From the NCBI GenBank assembly GCA_018398585.1, contig JAGTTD010000011.1, forward strand, positions 19,397,346 through 19,461,345: a stretch of 64,000 bases of DNA. The letters run 5' to 3'. Below the pieces are notes generated by a model. The model saw only the letters and a program-made list of their open reading frames with translations, ran no database searches and had not been told where the DNA came from. The stretch's first letter is position 1. Each line of letters begins with the position of its first letter. This stretch comes from Simmondsia chinensis. Its lineage: Eukaryota > Streptophyta > Magnoliopsida > Caryophyllales > Simmondsiaceae. The translations under genes and the position numbers were made by a program. Below are positions 34,266 through 45,618 of this stretch, piece by piece.

Positions 34266-35335
34266 ACACCGACATAAGGAGCTTAGGATTGGACATATGG
34301 CTAAAGAAGTATCTTTGGTTGAACTTGAAGCACAGCCTTTGAGCCTTCTTCTCTTCCAAACTTAAGGTTTTAGGAGCCACGTTACTACCAGCTGATGTTG
34401 AAGAACTAATCGATGCATTCTTACTTTGAGATGCTCTTAAATTAGCAAGTACTATGGCCTCATGCTACTTTGCCTTGTAATAAGCCCGGGATAAGGTCAA
34501 GGGATTAATGGCCTTAACCAAATTCTTGATCTTTGGCTTAAGGCCACTAATGAAGCTAAAGACATAGTATGCTTCACTCACACCCGAATTGACAGCCATC
34601 ACTCTTGCTCTAAGGTTCTCAAATCGTGCCATATATTCTCTAAACAGTAGTGGTTTGAGTTACTTTGTTGAAGTGATCCACCATATCTCCCGGATCCTCA
34701 TCTCCATATCTTTCACAAACCTCGTCAACAAACTCATACCATGTTATTTCCGGATTACTGAGAATCAAACTATGAAACCATACCTCCTGGCCATCATGTA
34801 GATGAACTGCAGCCAGCTCCACTTTCTCTGCATCCATCACACGATATAGCCGAAAGTATCTCTTACACCTTCTTATCCAAGATTGTGGTTGTGATCCTTT
34901 GAAGGTGTCAATTTTAACCTTAGGCTGCCTAAAACCACTACTTCTGATCATGCCTTCAGCTTCATTTCTTTCCTCAAATACTCAAGGATGCATCTGATCA
35001 GGAGGCTTGCTTTGCTGCCTCGCCGGTGTCAAAAATCCAATGCCTAAAGGCACTACTTGACGGTTAATTTATTCTTGTAATCCATTCATCTATTGCTGCA
35101 ACTGCTGATTCGAATTGGACGCATCTCCCACTGTTTGAGACACATCTCTTACTTCCTCACCCTAACTTCCCATTGCTGCAACGAGCTGTTGGATCTCAAA
35201 CCTCAGCTGATCAAAATCTTCTCCTTGACTTGAACTCACTCCTGTTGTGACTCCAGCATAAGTCCCTGCCGCAATGCCAGCATTAGCTGCTACATTTGCG
35301 GATGCACCAGCTCTAGTTGTGACTCCGCTAGCCAT
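34266..35335 (-). pseudogene. E gag
   Basis: The start ATG is at 35333-35335 (MASGVTTRAGAS, similar to sister gags). The capsid part at 34640-34951 keeps FRQPKVKIDTF, SWIRRCKRYF and EVWFHSLILSNP. Stops interrupt the coiled coil, and a frameshift near 34640 separates the rest of the capsid. Confidence 0.83.
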
Positions 35336-35480
35336 TAGAATAGTTATTCACTTCGTCTTAATCAAACTAGACAAGTGACAATCAATGCGTGTGAGATAAC
35401 TGAACTTGTGGACTACTAAGCTTGATTCAATGCAGAATCAATAAATCTGAATGCGGTTCACTTCGACCAGTAACAATCTA

Positions 35481-35496
35481 TCAAGCTTTGATACCA
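35481..35496 (-). other. E primer-binding site
   Basis: The minus strand reads tggtatcaaagcttga beside the 5' LTR. Confidence 0.9.
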
Positions 35497-35498
35497 AT

Positions 35499-35819
35499 TG
35501 TTATGATTCAAGATCAATCTTGAATCGTAACCTAAGATAGAAGAAGAATTGGAGTTGAGAACTAGAGAAATTGATAGAGACATAGAAACTAGAAGTTGAG
35601 ATTCATTCAATGAATCTTCGTACAAGACAATCCAAACCTTTATACTACAATGCTAATTAACTTGGTGGAACCCAAAAATGTCTAATAATACAATGAATCG
35701 AACCAACTTAACTACCGTTAACTGAACTCCATAACTTCTAAGTTTTTCCCACCAATTCCTTATTTGAATATTACAAGAATTGCCACTACATACATTCCCT
35801 CTAATCATGAATCATGACA
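35499..35819 (-). repeat. E 5' LTR
   Basis: Partner of 30344-30685, followed by the TSD aattc. Confidence 0.92.
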
Positions 35820-35824
35820 AATTC

Positions 35825-36041
35825 TTTCCTATTAACACCTCCTCTATATAAATGTGGCAAATCCAAGGTTTTGTAGTTAGTCTAATTTTGAGAATTTTCA
35901 TTCATACTTGTAGCTCGTTTCTCGAGTTGTGAGAAATTGAGTTATCCTTTGCCTCTTTTCTTTTGCTATTAGTTAATAAAATTAAAGGGAAGGCCATTGA
36001 ACCATCTCGTATCCTTATTTTCCCATACACACGCTGCACCA
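35825..36041 (+). repeat. F 5' LTR, right segment
   Basis: It continues the LTR after E: a cctcctctatataaa TATA-like stretch, then ttaataaaatta, matching 38645-38853. Confidence 0.9.
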
Positions 36042-36043
36042 GT

Positions 36044-36057
36044 TGGTATTAGAGCTC
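36044..36057 (+). other. F primer-binding site
   Basis: tggtattagagctc, a one-base variant of the Met-tRNA site, lies 2 nt past the LTR. Confidence 0.85.
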
Positions 36058-36072
36058 AGAACATTTTCTAAG

Positions 36073-37225
36073 ATGGCTAGCAGATGTCAAAGGAACACCC
36101 CGTCCAAGACGTTATTGACCGTGACCTACAACAGCAGACCGGGAGAAGGGTAGAGAAATTGGAAGAGAAATTCTGACGAATCGAGCTTTGCTTAATTCAA
36201 TTAGGGGCGAATCCCGATCTTGCACTAGGAACACGGCCCAACTCCCACTAACACCGGGCGCAACAGGAGAGGAGGTAGATGAGGGCATCCAAAACCTGTT
36301 CCTGGATGATGAAATATCGAATCTTAGGCGTAGGCGACAACGTGCCAATACTGGCTACATTGATGACTGGGATGATCGGAGGCTGTAGTCTGGTCTCTGG
36401 GTTGAAATACCGGAGTTTAATGGTGGGAAAAACCCAGACAAGGTTTGGGACTGATTGGCAGCAATAGAGGAGATTCTCGAGTTTAAGGGGGTTTTGGAAA
36501 AGAAACTGGCACAGCTATTTGCTACACAATTTCGAGGAAGGGCTACAACTGGTGGCAATAGTTGAAGCACTTGCGGTTTTGACAAGGAAAGATGAGAATC
36601 GAAACATGGGAGAAGATGGGAAAGTTCCTAAGAGGCACCTTCTTGCCTCACAACCATGCCAAGATCATGTATCAATGCTTCTAAACCTTGCGCCAAGGAT
36701 CTCGTACCATGGACAATTACATAGCTGACTTCTACTCCTTGATCACTAGAAATGACTTGGCGGAATCGCAGGAACAGTTTACGGACAGGTACATTGGTGG
36801 ATTAAGAGAGTCAATACAAGAGGTGTTAAACATGTTTGACATCATTACCATATCGGAAGCAAGTCAGAGGACTATGGCCGTGGAGAAGCAACAGAGGCGT
36901 CTCAATGGTGGTGGCACTTGGAGGGTCCAACAGAGTAGGCGTGACTAGGTACATCTATCAACCAACTCGGATACACAGGGGAAGCCAGTTACCATCAACA
37001 CTAGGAAAGACTTGGCGAGTAGGTCCCAAACCTGTTGCTTTAAGTGTGAAGAGATGGGACACCATGCTGTTGAGTATCGTAAGTGTGAAAGACCAGGCAA
37101 GGGTCTTTACATCGAGGGACTCCTTGAAGAAGTTGGCGGGACCATTGAGGAAGAGGCTAGTGACGAGTTTGCACAATAGGATGAGGAAGCCGTTGCAGGG
37201 GATGGGGGCCATTTACTGGTGGTGA
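36073..37225 (+). pseudogene. F gag
   Basis: The frame starts at the ATG of the MASRCQRN motif just after the primer site. Fragments in three frames align with element G's gag: ATG region, EIPEFNG near 36405, a TMDNYIADF(Y)SL motif near 36705, then QEQFTDRYIGGLRESIQEVLNMF. A zinc knuckle near 37031-37085 reads CFKCEEMGHHAVEY, with Tyr in place of the last Cys. Multiple stops and frameshifts. Confidence 0.82.
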
Positions 37226-38062
37226 GGTGAACTTGCTTTGTGCCAAGGGCAGAGTAGGGAGATGACTGGCTCAGGACTAGCATATTTCAGACAATGTGTA
37301 CTACTCGTGGAAGGGTATGCTGCCTAGTGATCGACTTGAGAAGCTGCGAGAACATTATCTCCGAGGAGGTCGTGCAAAAACTTGGGCTAAAGACGGAAGA
37401 TCATCCGAATCCATATAAGTTGTCCTGGCTCAAGAAAAGAAACTAGGTAACCGTCTCAAAACGATGTCTGGTTCACTTTTCAATTGGGGTAGAGTACAAG
37501 AATGAGGTGTGGTGTGACTTGGTAACTAGGGACGCCTATCATCTGCTATTGGCACTACCATGGCAATTTTATAGGGGTGCAACCCATGATGGACAAAGGA
37601 ACACCTGCATTTTTGTGTTTGGGAACACACGGATAGTCTTGCTACCCAAGAGGGACGAAGCGACATAACCAGAGGAGGAGAAAGACCTGAAGACGTTGGC
37701 TAGAGTATTATCTTCCAATGACATGGGCGGGAGCAGAGAAGCAACTGTACCGGGGAAAGTCATACGCCAAGTAAAGGAGTGTAAAGAGGAGCCGAGAGTC
37801 ATGTTAACGGTAGAGACAACCTCGCGGAGGAAGGGCCAGATACAGAAAGGAGACTACCGAGTGTCCCCCAACATTAATTGAGCCAAGAAATGATTCCAGA
37901 GTACAAGCCCCAGGGCTCACAACACCATTGACACCGCAGTGGAATGAGGCAAGGCGGGGGTGTGTTGGAGACAAGCCCAACATTGTGGGAGTCGGCATCT
38001 CAAACACAATGACAAGGATGGTTCAGGCTATTTAGTGGCCAATTCAAGGACGAATTCTTTCC
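37226..38062 (+). pseudogene. F protease remnant, pol deleted
   Basis: The active-site region reads VIDLRSCENIISEE where element G has VIDSGSCENVISEK, so the SG after the catalytic Asp is lost. Downstream LSWLKKRN, VTVSKRC and RDAYHLLLALPWQ match G. After about 37900 the sequence jumps to pre-polypurine-tract DNA. RT, RNase H and IN are absent. Confidence 0.8.
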
Positions 38063-38065
38063 AAC

Positions 38066-38075
38066 CCGGGAAGGA
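38066..38075 (+). other. F polypurine tract
   Basis: ccgggaagga lies directly before the 3' LTR. Confidence 0.6.
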
Positions 38076-38853
38076 CGATGCAATCCACACCCTAGAGGGA
38101 CAAAACCCAAACACCGATGATGATCACCCCTTGGCGGAATGAGCTGTAGCCATGACATTGGCAAGCAAGGTCAACATGCTTGGTTGATGAAGAGAGGAAA
38201 CTCTCTGTGGCAAGGGTAGTCAAGAAGATCACATGACGAATTTGAGGGAAAATTCTCTCCAACCTGAACAGAATGATGCAACCACCAACCCACTATTGGT
38301 GGGCCAACATAGACAGGACGGCGCCACCATGCCGGGCCAGGCTCCACAGGGAAGATCCAGCCGTGCATTCATGGCTAGCAAGTTTCATAGCAGGAGGCAG
38401 TGGTAAGGAGTTGGAAAATGGCGAAAAGGATAGACATGGGCAACTGTGGGGGTTCATTCTTGGCAGCACCCTAGGTGGGCGGTGTCACAGATGAAGGGTG
38501 TCTTGGTAGAACTCAAGGTTCAACGTGGGAGCTGGTCAGCCGCGATTGACATAGATTGCATCAATTATTTCAAAACTAGATTTTATTCACTTCTGTTTTG
38601 ATTTTATATCTTTCCTTATTTGTCGCAAATTTGATTTCTTTCCTGTTTACACCTCCTCTATATAAAGTTGTCAAATCTAGGGTTTTGTAGTTAGTCTAAT
38701 TTTGAGAATTTTCATTCATATTTGTACCTCGTTTCTCAGGTTGTAAGAAATCGAGTTATCCTTTGCCCGTTTTCTTTTATTATTAGTTAATAAAATTAAA
38801 TGAAAGGCCATTGAACCTCCCGTACCCCTATTTCCCATACACGCGTTGCATCA
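38076..38853 (+). repeat. F 3' LTR
   Basis: Uninterrupted 778-bp copy that matches 29760-30343 plus 35825-36041. It shows E's target site unoccupied near 38640. The first base has changed from T to C. Confidence 0.9.
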
Positions 38854-38858
38854 GAGTG

Positions 38859-39671
38859 GGGGTCAAATGATGAATTGTAGGCCACACATTTGGTTGAATA
38901 GAGATGATGTTAGCAATCAAATGAGTGGCCTAGAATCTATCTTCTCATTCTCACTCTCTGGTAAGAGTTATCTCTTTTTTCTATCTAATTGATCTTTGTT
39001 CATTTTCATCTACGAAAGGGAAGTGTGAAAAAACTGCGGGAATAGAATGGGTGGTTATGCTGGGATTTGGGTATGGGAAAGTATGAATTGTCTAGACATA
39101 TTTATGATGTAACATTTATGTTGCCACATCGATATTGAGTTTTACATGCAACACCATGTTTCGGGAACTGTGTATGACGTGCATTCTAGATTTGGATCTA
39201 GAACCTCTTATACTAGTACTCATCCTCGATAGTTTCTTTTGCTCAACCAAAACCTCATTGCCCATCCATCTGTAGGAAAGCATGGAGAATATTAGAGCAA
39301 TGTTGTTGGCAATAGTGAATCGCAGTTTATAACCGTGGATATTTGTAAGTATGAACTCTTTATGGAAGAACAAATGAGCGTCACTGTCGCAAAGTCTTGG
39401 CAATTGATATAGCTTAGTGGTGGCGTTGGGTCGTGGATTGGAGGCATCTAGAGCATTCCCCACACTATCATCCCCTCTGCACTAACTTTCGCTTCTTTTT
39501 CATTCATCTGTTTACAAGGATTGCAAATTCCTGAACAGAACTACTTGGTATTATTTCTAGTGGTACTCCCTAATAAAGGCAAAAATTGTGGTTAGTTGTG
39601 GGCTGTTTAGGAAGCATTCGGTGAGCTTTATAACTTATCCCTTTTCAGCTTATCTATTTTAATAAGATCTA
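38859..39671. other. Host interval, duplicated blocks gamma and delta
   Basis: 39030-39072 matches 4415-4460 and 39075-39180 matches 11195-11310. A 115-codon minus-strand frame (39116-39463, starting MGNALDASNPRPNATTKLYQ) has no family I recognise. It lies in repeated DNA and may be a decayed gene fragment or chance. Confidence 0.45.
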
Positions 39672-39685
39672 TAATTTTGTGCAGT

Positions 39686-39835
39686 ATTCCAAAGATCAGG
39701 TTGAAGGTCCTCGGAAACAGCCTCTCGTTAGGGTCACACCCTGACGGGATAAGGCTGCGTACATCCTACCCCCCCAGACCCTGAGCAAGCGGGAGCCCTT
39801 GTGGCACTAGGATTGTTGTTGTTGTTGTTGTTGTG
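39686..39835 (+). mobile_element. Au/TS-type SINE, 5'-truncated
   Basis: The body (cggaaacagcctctc, aaggctgcgtacatcc, gggagcccttgtggcact) ends in a (TTG)n tail. An imperfect target duplication (taattttgtgcagt at 39672-39685, taattttttttgcagt at 39836-39851) flanks it. The body matches 54409-54530. The internal promoter region is mostly missing, so this copy is probably silent. Confidence 0.85.
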
Positions 39836-39851
39836 TAATTTTTTTTGCAGT

Positions 39852-40556
39852 GAAGTGTTTGGTTACGCATTGTAGAAATACCTTGTATATATATATATAT
39901 ATATACACGCACACACACACACAATAAATTGCTTAATAATAAAAATCAACCAATGATAATAGAGGGTGGAGTTGGTCGGCCCGGTGTTAGTGGATCATGG
40001 GACGCCGAGCAACAATGATGGATAATGACAATCTTTAATTACAAAGGAGTACCCTTGTTGCTAGTGATAGACTGAAGTAACAACAAACCATGATAGTGGG
40101 CAATGAGAGTCAAGCATAATGATGAGCTTAAATTATAGGGTTGGCGAGATGGTCGTGGGGGGCTATGATAACGTGTGATGGGAGTGCACCATGGTAGTGG
40201 ATGGTGGTAGACGGAAAAACGGAACGGTGGCCATTGTGAGAGGGCCGTGATGAGTGATAGAGGTTAGCAGTGAATCATGGTGATGGTTAGCCACAGTAGT
40301 GGAGGGTGGGGAGTATAGCAAGTCGTGATGGTAGAACGAGTGGTGGTAAGTGCGGATGGCGGAGAAGTGAAGGTTGGTAATGATGGCGAAGATTTAAGGC
40401 TAACAAAATCTTTTTTAAAAATTTTCTGAATAAGCTATGAAAATAATTCAGTTTTACATCTTTTTTGTTTTGTTTAATTATTGAACAACTTTTCTATCTT
40501 TCTATTTAAACTGTACAAAAATATACAAAAAGGTCGTTTTTATCAAACCAAGCATG
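39852..40556. other. Host interval, no gene seen
   Basis: It holds a TA/CA microsatellite, then about 430 bp rich in tggtgg/gtgatgg words with stops in the frames I followed, then AT-rich DNA up to element G. Confidence 0.5.
39886..39922. repeat. (TA)n(CA)n compound microsatellite
   Basis: About 10 TA units, then CA units with one CG interruption. Confidence 0.95.
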
Positions 40557-40561
40557 AGCCT

Positions 40562-41012
40562 TGATGCCGCACATGATAGGGAAAATTGGGCAACGGGAAG
40601 GTTCAATGGCCTTCCCTTTTGAATTTTGTTATTACTGGAGTAAAATTAACAAAAGAGGTCCAGAAGCTTGTTTCTTACAGATCGAGAAATCAAGGTTACA
40701 AAAAGGAAGAAAATAATTTATTGAAATTTTTAATTGGCTATCTAAAAATTAACTCTTCTTCCCCTTTATATAGAGGATGACAGGAATGTGAAATTCAAAC
40801 TAAAAAATCAGATAAGGAAACCAAAACTAATTAGGTAAGAAAATACCTATGATCTTGGAAACCGCTAAAATCTCGACTGGGAAGGAAGACCCATTCAAAG
40901 TGGCTAGATCTTGGCGTCATGCCAAGTCTACTCGCGCTAAGTGTGCTCCTGCCGAGGGTTTCATTCGCCCTTTCGCCAAGCCTGGACCTTGACACCTCAA
41001 CCCGCTGCATTA
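40562..41012 (-). repeat. G 3' LTR
   Basis: Matches 50587-51009. The minus-strand start is altered to TAATGCAG. Confidence 0.93.
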
Positions 41013-41025
41013 TCCTCTCCCTATT
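41013..41025 (-). other. G polypurine tract
   Basis: The minus strand reads aatagggagagga beside the LTR. Confidence 0.85.
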
Positions 41026-41880
41026 GGAGAGAATTCGCCCACGAATTTGACTGGGGATCAACACTGACATTTTCACCAAAGTAAGGGCTGAGATGCTTGA
41101 CGTTAAAAATATCTGACATTCGTATACCAAGCGGGAGCTGTAGTCGGTAAGCATTGTCGTTGATCTTCTCAAGGACCGTTAATGGACCTATCTTATGGGC
41201 TACGAGCTTGTTATATTCCCAAGCCAGAAAGCGTTCTTGCATTAAAATAGCCCAAACCTTTTCTCCAAGTTGGAGCTGAATCCCTCGTCGTCTGTTGTCA
41301 CGGTCATCCTTGTACTTGGCATTAACCTTCGACAACCATGCCCTTGTTTGTTCGTGAATGTTTGGAGGGAAGATATGAATTCTTCAGCCTTACCATGGGG
41401 GCATGCCATGTCTGGGACTGGAGCCAAGTCAATGGGATATCATGGGACAAAACCGTAAACAACTTGAAATGGCAAGAATCTCGTGCTTCTATTCACCGAA
41501 CTGTTATAAGCAAACTTAGCTTGGTGAAGTTTCATTGCCCAACCTTTGGGGTTCTCTATGGCCAAGCATCGAAGTATATTTCCTAAGGAATGATTGGTTA
41601 CTTTGGTCCGTCCATCGGGTTGCGGGTGATGGACCGTGCTGAAGGAAAGTGTGGTATTCGCCAACCTTCAAAGGCTCCACCAAAACTGATTGACGAACCG
41701 AACGTCTCTGCACGATACAATGCTGGTCGGTAGTCCATGGAGTTTTTAAACTTCTTTGAAGTAAAGACTTGCAACGGTGGTGGCGTTGGCGACTTTCTTG
41801 CATCCGAGGAAATGCACCATTTTAGAAAACGGATCAACTACAACAAAAACAGAGTCAACCCCGCCAACTGTTCGAGGTAG
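41026..41880 (-). pseudogene. G integrase, 3' part
   Basis: It continues from 47064 once H is removed. The core has VFVVVD and [12 protein letters not shown] near 41800-41850, then a second-Asp region (SCRDVRFVNQFWW, relatives SDRD) and HHPQPDGRTKVTNHSLG, where the Glu of the DGQTE motif is replaced. The C-terminal fold (LEKINDNAYRLQLP, IFNVKHLSPYF) is in another frame ending near 41021. At least two frameshifts. Confidence 0.85.
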
Positions 41881-42182
41881 TGTTAGGCTCAAGATAGTTC
41901 TTGAGCTTAACCTAGATAGAACAAGGAGAAATTGAACTAAATTGGAAATGAATAAGGAAAAGAGTTATGTTTTCATTGAATGCCTAACACTTACAAGACA
42001 ATGCTTACTTATAGCCAAAACAAGGGAACAAATATCTAGACATTAACCGACTTATTACAACCAACAAAACAAAGGAACTAAACACTACTAACAAACAACC
42101 GCTTATGGCGCCAAACCGCAAGACTTAGGATTTGAATATGAAACAGCCGGTAAAAGGACAAAAACTAACTTCGATTATGACA
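41881..42182 (-). repeat. H 3' LTR, with a private hairpin insertion
   Basis: It matches 46780-47063 except for an extra ~18 bp near 41891-41912 that forms the inverted repeat gctcaag-atagtt-cttgagc. Confidence 0.93.
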
Positions 42183-42185
42183 ATA

Positions 42186-42196
42186 CCCTCCTCTCC
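42186..42196 (-). other. H polypurine tract
   Basis: The minus strand reads ggagaggaggg near the LTR. Confidence 0.85.
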
Positions 42197-42210
42197 AGCA
42201 CATTCTTGCC

Positions 42211-43560
42211 TCAAGAATGAAAAGAAGGGAATTGGGACTTGAGAAACTTCCAGCTTTCCGAAGTGGTGCTGTCTGTACCAAGGTTTGCCCACTGCACCAA
42301 GACCTGCTTTCCTCGATCCTGCACTGTTCTGCTGTCCACAACGGCTATAGGCTCAAGAACTAGCTGCCCATTGGAAGCTTGTAAGACAGCTACTGCTTCT
42401 TTTTTTGGATCTAGCACATGCTTCTTGAGCAGGGAAACATGGAAGACCGGGTGCACCAAACTGTCTTCTGGCAGTTCTAACCAGTAAGCAACCTTACCAA
42501 TTCTCTCAAGAACATTGTAAGGACCATAAAATCTTGCGGACAACTTGATATTTTTGCGGATAGCCATTGAGCTTTGCCTATAGGGTTGTAATTTGAGGTA
42601 AACGAGATCTCCCACATTGAAATTTCTGTCAATCCTTTTCTTGTCTGCGAAGAATTTAATTCTAGCTTGTGCCAAGTGAAGGTTATCCTTAAGCTGTCTT
42701 GCCAGCTGAGCCCTCTATTGCAGCATCTCATTGACACCTTCAACCAATGATACTGCCCCTTGTTGAAGCAAAGGTGAAGGGGGATCGTAGCCATACAAAG
42801 CTGTGAAAGGTGTAGCACTCAAAGAAGAGTGGAAGTGAGTATTATACCAATACTCAGCGAGAGATAAGTATTTATTCCATTGCTTTGGGTGTGTGAATGT
42901 CATTAGTATTGCTCAATACACTAATTAACTCTCTCAGTTTGGCCATCAGGCTGAGGGTGATACGAGGAGCTCATAGCTAATGTAGTACCCAACAGCAAAA
43001 ACAACTCATGCCAAAAGGAGCTAGTGAATAACCTGTCCTGGTTCGAAACAATGGACTGTGGTAGCCCATTAAGCTTGTACACCTGATCCAAGAATATTCT
43101 GGCTAGCTTCTCTGCTGTAATGGGGTGATGGAGAGCTACAAAGTGACAAAATTTGGTAAAACGATGCACAATCACCCAAATGACCTCCTTCCCCTCTGAT
43201 TTAAGTAGCCCTTCAATAAAATCCATACTAATATGACTCCAAGCACCTTCCAGAATGGGAAGTGGCTGTAACAATCCTTTGTAAGGGGTGTGCTCTACTT
43301 TGGTTTGCTGACAGACTCCACATTGCTGCACAAACTCTTGTACTTCTTTTTTCATACCGGGCCACTGAAAATACGACTTGAGTCTCTTGTAAGTACCTTC
43401 TTGTCCTCCCCATGGTGAGTCATGTGAAGCTCTGATGACTTGCTTTCTCAGTCCTTCACCATCACCAATGTATATCTTCCCTCTGATTCTGATAATTCCC
43501 AGGTTTATAGCCACATCAGCATGAGCCGTAGGAGAACCAGATTGTAGGCAATCAGGAATT
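42211..43560 (-). pseudogene. H integrase with chromodomain-like tail
   Basis: The zinc domain near 43290-43450 has lost about three residues (GGQEGTYKRL where relatives read GGHSGVEGTYQRL), removing its second His. The core has [20 protein letters not shown] (second Asp shifted from SDRD) and PDGQTERVN. A stop and frameshift lie near 42904-42921. The C-terminal 154-codon frame 42211-42675 has VYLKLQPYRQSS, HPVFHVSLLKKH and a tail with VLVQWANLGTD and FLKSQFPSF. Confidence 0.9.
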
Positions 43561-44363
43561 ATGTAGGTCCGTGCAAAGGCATCGTGTTCATATGAGTTGA
43601 TCACTTCAGTCATCCAAGAAGGTACCACTTGAGTAATTGTTGCACAAGAGCCTTCAGTTGCAGGGTCCTCAAACCGTCTAGATAAAGCATCAGCCAACCC
43701 CTTCTGGTATTGGATGATGTACTCCAGACCTAGCATCTTCGTTAATATCTTCCTTTGAACTCTTGTTGTGATTCTTTGCTGAAGAAGATACTTGAAACTT
43801 TGGGGATCTGTCTTGATCACAAACTAGTTTCCTTCAAGGTAATGCCGCCATTTTTGCACAGCTAATAGAATAGCCATGTATTCTTTTTCATAAATCGACA
43901 ACCCTTGATTCTTTGGAGCTAAGGCTTGACTGAGAAAAGCCAAGGGCCTTCCCTTTTGGGAAAGAATAGCTCCAATCCCTATGCTGCAGGCATCAATTTC
44001 TAACATGAAGGGCAGCTTGAAATCTGGCATCACAAGGACAGGGGACATGGTCATAGCCTGCTTAAGCCTTTCAAAGGCCTCAGTTTCTTGTTCATTCTAG
44101 AGAAAACCATCCTTCTTTAACATATCTGTTAATGGCCTTGTAATGATTCCATACCCAGCAATGAACCTGCTGTAGTACCCTGTTAAGCCCAAGAATCCTC
44201 TTAGCTGCTTCAGTGTCTTGGGCAGAGGAAAATCTCCCCTGGCCTGCACTTTGCTAGGGTCTGTTGGCACACCCTCTTCGGAGATAATATGCCCAAGGTA
44301 CTCAACTTGTCTCTTGGCAAAGATACACTTGGAGAGTTTAGCATACAATCTATGCTGCAGCAT
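43561..44363 (-). pseudogene. H RNase H and RT thumb
   Basis: Three in-frame pieces: RT thumb and connection (YAKLSKCIFAKRQVEYLGHIIS, GFLGLTGYYSRF), then LEIDACSIGIGAIL (relatives ETDASG), YEKEYMAILLAVQKW, and KTDPQSFKYLLQQ (relatives TDHQSLKHLL). Stops near 44097 and 43824. The AADALSR region is shortened to LADALSRR. Confidence 0.87.
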
Positions 44364-44378
44364 TGTTTGGAATACCTG

Positions 44379-45045
44379 CTACAGATGAGTGTAGTGTTGC
44401 TGCAGAGAAGTACTGTAAACAAGGATATTATCAAAAAACACTAGCACAAATTTCCTGAGGTAAGGCTTAAACACAAGGTTCATCAATGCTTGAAATGTCG
44501 AGGGTGCATTGGACAAGCCAAAAGGCATCACCACAAACTCGTAATGCCCTTGATGAGTTCTAAAAGCAGTCTCATGGATGTCTTTCTCTTGAACTCTGAT
44601 TTGATAATAACCTTGCCTCAGATCAAGTTTAGAGAAATACCTAGCATCATGTAATTCATCTAGTAAAGCATCAATAATGGGTATTGGAAACTTATCCTTG
44701 ATGGTAATGGAGTTCAACTGTCAAATATCAATACACATCCTCGAAGTTCCATCCTTTTTCTTCACCAAAATCACCGGAGAAGCAAAGGGACTATGATTGT
44801 GTCTTATGAACTTAATCTTATGAACTATGTGAATATCTATAGGGCCTCAGGTTCACCGGATTTGATCCCTTCTTTAAGAGAATTGCATGATCAATCTCTC
44901 TTTGGGGTGGTAAAGAATCTGGCTGCTCGAACAACATCTCATACCTCTTGAGTCAAGCTTCTAATTCAGCACTGGATTCGGTTGCATCAATTTCTGCACC
45001 TGCTAAGATCGAGTACAACTGACCAACCCAATTGAAATCCCCTTT
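44379..45045 (-). pseudogene. H reverse transcriptase
   Basis: The 112-codon core frame has [15 protein letters not shown] and [14 protein letters not shown]. The catalytic box reads FFDNIL, with Asn replacing the second Asp. Upstream, VILVKKKDG and RMCID are readable with stops around 44720-44850. Confidence 0.87.
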
Positions 45046-45618
45046 CTAAAGTACTCTCTTCAAGCTTTTTCCTATCATTAATCGAAGATGGCCCTGCTCA
45101 ACTATGCCCTGCAGCTGGATCTTTCTTCCCTCTTTCTCAAAGGATACATTCAATTGTGAGAATTCAAAGAGTATTGGACTGTAACTCTTCATCCAATCTA
45201 CTCCCAAAACTATATCACAGCCACCCAGCCTTAAAACTCTGAAATCATTCACAAACTTGTGCCCTTGCATCTTCCACAGGAAATTCTTACACTTGGTGTG
45301 AGTCAAAATGGTGTTTCCATCAGCAACATAGGCAGCCAATGGACTGGTTTGAATTAGCTCTTGGTCCACTGCTCTCATCACCTTAGGATCCACAAAACTG
45401 TGAGTTGAACCACTATTAATTAAAATCAACAGCTCACGCTGCCCTGCATTTCCCTTGATGCGTATTGTGTTATGTGAATCATTCCCTGTCAGGGCTTTAA
45501 CAGAGATTTCTACATTGTTTTCTTCATCAGATTCTACTGATGCTTCATTCTCGGCTCCTGAACAATCTTTTTCTTCATCTGATTCAGCTTCCCCTGCTTC
45601 TTCCTTAGACATTGACAT
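45046..45618 (-). pseudogene. H protease
   Basis: 190 open codons with an acidic linker (many Glu/Asp/Ser) and GGCDIVLGVDWM. The active-site loop reads INSGSTHSF, with Asn replacing the catalytic Asp, so this protease could not work. Confidence 0.9.

Larger units (their letters stand above)
30344..35819 (-). mobile_element. Element E: Ty3/gypsy LTR retrotransposon inside F's LTR
   Basis: LTRs are 30344-30685 and 35499-35819, TSD aattc at 30339-30343 and 35820-35824. The unoccupied site is visible in F's other LTR near 38635-38645. It has the same gene order as A-C but is more decayed, with many stops and a tandem duplication in integrase. Confidence 0.94.
29760..38853 (+). mobile_element. 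Element F: internally deleted Ty3/gypsy element
   Basis: LTRs start TGATGCA and end TGCATCA (the 5' copy is altered to TGCACCA). TSD gagtg lies at 29755-29759 and 38854-38858. The 5' LTR is split by element E. Between the primer site and the 3' LTR only about 2 kb remain: decayed gag and protease, then the region before the polypurine tract. RT, RNase H and integrase are deleted. The gag resembles that of element G. Confidence 0.9.
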
